The notes beneath the pieces were generated by a model, which was given only the letters and a program-made list of their open reading frames with translations, had not been told where the DNA came from and made no database searches. DNA of 64,000 nucleotides from Colletotrichum lupini (Eukaryota; Ascomycota; Sordariomycetes; Glomerellales; Glomerellaceae). Within the stretch, counting starts at the first letter, position 1, and each line of letters opens with the position of its first letter. Of this stretch, positions 62,476 through 64,000 are shown one piece after another. Made by a program: the position numbers and the translations under genes. The stretch lies in NCBI RefSeq assembly GCF_023278565.1, contig NC_064679.1, forward strand, positions 3,906,001 to 3,970,000. Direction: 5' to 3'.

Positions 62476-63689
62476 AAGTGCCCTGCTGCAAGGTACTGAC
62501 TGTGTTGTAGTGTGTTAGCCGTTAGCCGGTCTAAGAAACGAGGCAGGGACTGGGAGCGCCTGCAAAGTTTTCAGGGATGACTAATTTGATGTGCGGAGAA
62601 CATGTGGGGTTCGCCGGTGCCGAAGAATACCGGAGGCGGTCCGATGCGGGTCTAGGAAGGCCGGCGGTGCAATTGTATCGTTCTTGGTCGTACATGCATC
62701 CTACGAATAAACGAATCAAGTAAGGCATCAGATTTTCAGATGTCGCTAAGTCTGTGATTGTCTTAAAGTGCTCTCGTCGGAACATTCTTCGGACTCCGCC
62801 TTTCCGAGTCTAGGCGACCCTAAAAGGGAACATGAAGCATTCAACAGAGGTTACTGCTGCTTTCCCTTGTTGAGTTCTGCGTAATAACGCGGTAATTTCA
62901 ATAAATCCCTACGGAAGATTCAAGACGTTGGTGATTTGCCGTAAGAGAAGCAGCAATGAGACAAGGTGAGAATCATCACGTAGCACTTTCAAGGGTCTCG
63001 TAGAATTTAGCCTTGTTGCCCGCTTGACGAAGTTTTCTCACCATCCACCTTGAACCTTTTTCTAAATATGAGAATAGCGGGAATGCCATCTCACTGAGAA
63101 GTCGGATGTGTAGTGATCGGCAGAATGATGCCAAAAGGGTCCTGAAAAGTCTGGGGTTTGACGATCAGGCCGATCGCGAAGTGTATGATTGGACTGTGCC
63201 GTACCGTGTGAACATGAGTTTTAGAAAATTCCCACCATTACCGCCCGACAAGCGCTCACCCCGCGTCATCCAAAGTGGCGCAAGCTACTTTGAGCGACTC
63301 TCATGACAAGTCATGGCCTGAGGTGGTCATCTTTGGTTGCGAAAGTGATGAGGCGTGACGACATTGGGTAACTTGATCCTCGGCCAGGGACAATACAGGA
63401 CCAGGCAAAACATTTAGCAGGGGGAATTATGTTCATGATCATTGCTTCCGGGAACCTGAGATGACGTAGATAACGTTGTGCTTTCGTCTGTTCCATCACA
63501 CGAGCAGTGGCGGCCTTCACGGACTCAGAATCCTCAGTCTTCGAGGAGCATATAAACCCTCTAGATTTCTGTTGAAAACCTCGCACATCACCGAATTAAA
63601 TTCCTCTGATATCAGACGGGAACAACCCTTCAAGTCCAATATCATCAAACGACTTAGTCGAATCGAAGAACCTACTACTAAGAACAATG
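62476..63689. other. Upstream flank of the interrupted gene, no gene seen
   Basis: Ordinary base composition. It contains the promoter side of the minus-strand ORF. The short open frames at 63.1-63.6 kb show nothing recognisable. Confidence 0.4.
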
Positions 63690-63694
63690 GCCCC

Positions 63695-63899
63695 TGTTGG
63701 TATCCCTATTACAGGGTAGTTGGTTCGAACCGTAGTTGACGAAGAGATCAATTGAACTATATGAATATCTGCGTAGTAGGTGTAAAAAGGAGGTTCCAAC
63801 CGTAGGTTGGGCTGGCTACGATAATCGTAAATAGGGCCCCCAATTGGCCCCTGCGCAGTCGGCTGTATGCCGCGGTCGAATTGGACTTCCAATCCGACA
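63695..63899 (-). repeat. Solo LTR of the Copia-2 family, inverted and little mutated
   Basis: 205 bp, the reverse complement of the Copia-2 LTR, from TGTTGGTATCCCTATTAC to TCCAATCCGACA, with perfect target duplication GCCCC (63690-63694 and 63900-63904). It keeps C and G at most sites where the LTRs of the full element have T and A, so it is the best stand-in for the unmutated LTR. Confidence 0.95.
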
Positions 63900-63904
63900 G
63901 CCCC

Positions 63905-64000
63905 AAAGTTCGTTTCACCTAGCTACCTAGTTTCATTGATAAGACTTGCACTAATAAAAGAAAGTCACAGCTCGAGCAGACGCTTTTCTTTCTCTCTTTC
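63905..64000. other. Window end, no feature seen
   Basis: About 95 bp of unique-looking DNA ending in a CT-rich run that may be the leader of a gene beyond the window. Confidence 0.3.

Noticed and set aside
1..64000. tRNA or rRNA genes
   Set aside because: No cloverleaf arm pair or conserved TTCGA-centred arm with matching acceptor was seen.

Overview
The window looks like a chromosome segment of a filamentous ascomycete (Pezizomycotina). Genes have short introns (mostly 54-73 bp, two of 131 bp) with GTAAGT-like donors and CTAAC-like branch points. Ordinary-GC gene blocks alternate sharply with very AT-rich blocks. The AT-rich blocks are old transposable elements whose reading frames survive only as ghosts full of TAA/TAG, with C-to-T and G-to-A changes typical of repeat-induced point mutation (RIP). 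The genus cannot be named from sequence alone.

Layout. 1-11.9 kb: gene block with a phenol-hydroxylase-like FAD monooxygenase (203-1855 +), a small membrane protein (2040-2444 -), a five-exon rhodopsin-like/SAT4 membrane protein (2763-4246 -), a long stretch with no convincing gene, and a five-exon MFS transporter (9921-11817 +). 11.97-19.40 kb: a complete, RIP-decayed Copia element (Copia-1, minus strand) with 225-bp LTRs and target duplication GATTC; it carries a 514-bp solo LTR. 19.4-23.9 kb: an ordinary-GC island with two convergent, intron-containing small secreted protein genes: an 88-aa peptide with an Arg/Pro/Asn-rich tail and a 109-aa eight-cysteine protein.

23.877-47.969 kb: one 24-kb nested stack. 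The outer element is a minus-strand Copia (Copia-3, 182-bp LTRs, target duplication GAAGA). Nested in it are a Fot1/Pogo DNA transposon (24438-26300), a 400-bp LTR copy (27527-27926), and a plus-strand Gypsy (about 31279-45482, about 400-bp LTRs). The Gypsy's left LTR is split by a second, inverted copy of the 514-bp solo LTR, and another Gypsy core lies inside it.

48.0-54.6 kb: gene block with a two-exon Dal5-type MFS permease (50833-52411 -) and long intergenic stretches. 54.651-61.500 kb: plus-strand RIP-decayed Copia-2 (205-bp LTRs, target duplication CGGTT). 61.5-64 kb: an unrecognised gene (61510-62475 -) broken by one in-frame TGA, and a well-preserved, inverted solo LTR of Copia-2 (63695-63899, target duplication GCCCC).

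The genes do not form an obvious pathway. The most notable features are the two pro-peptide-like secreted proteins caught between RIP-mutated elements, and a nesting order that can be read from target duplications, including one empty-site proof inside the window.
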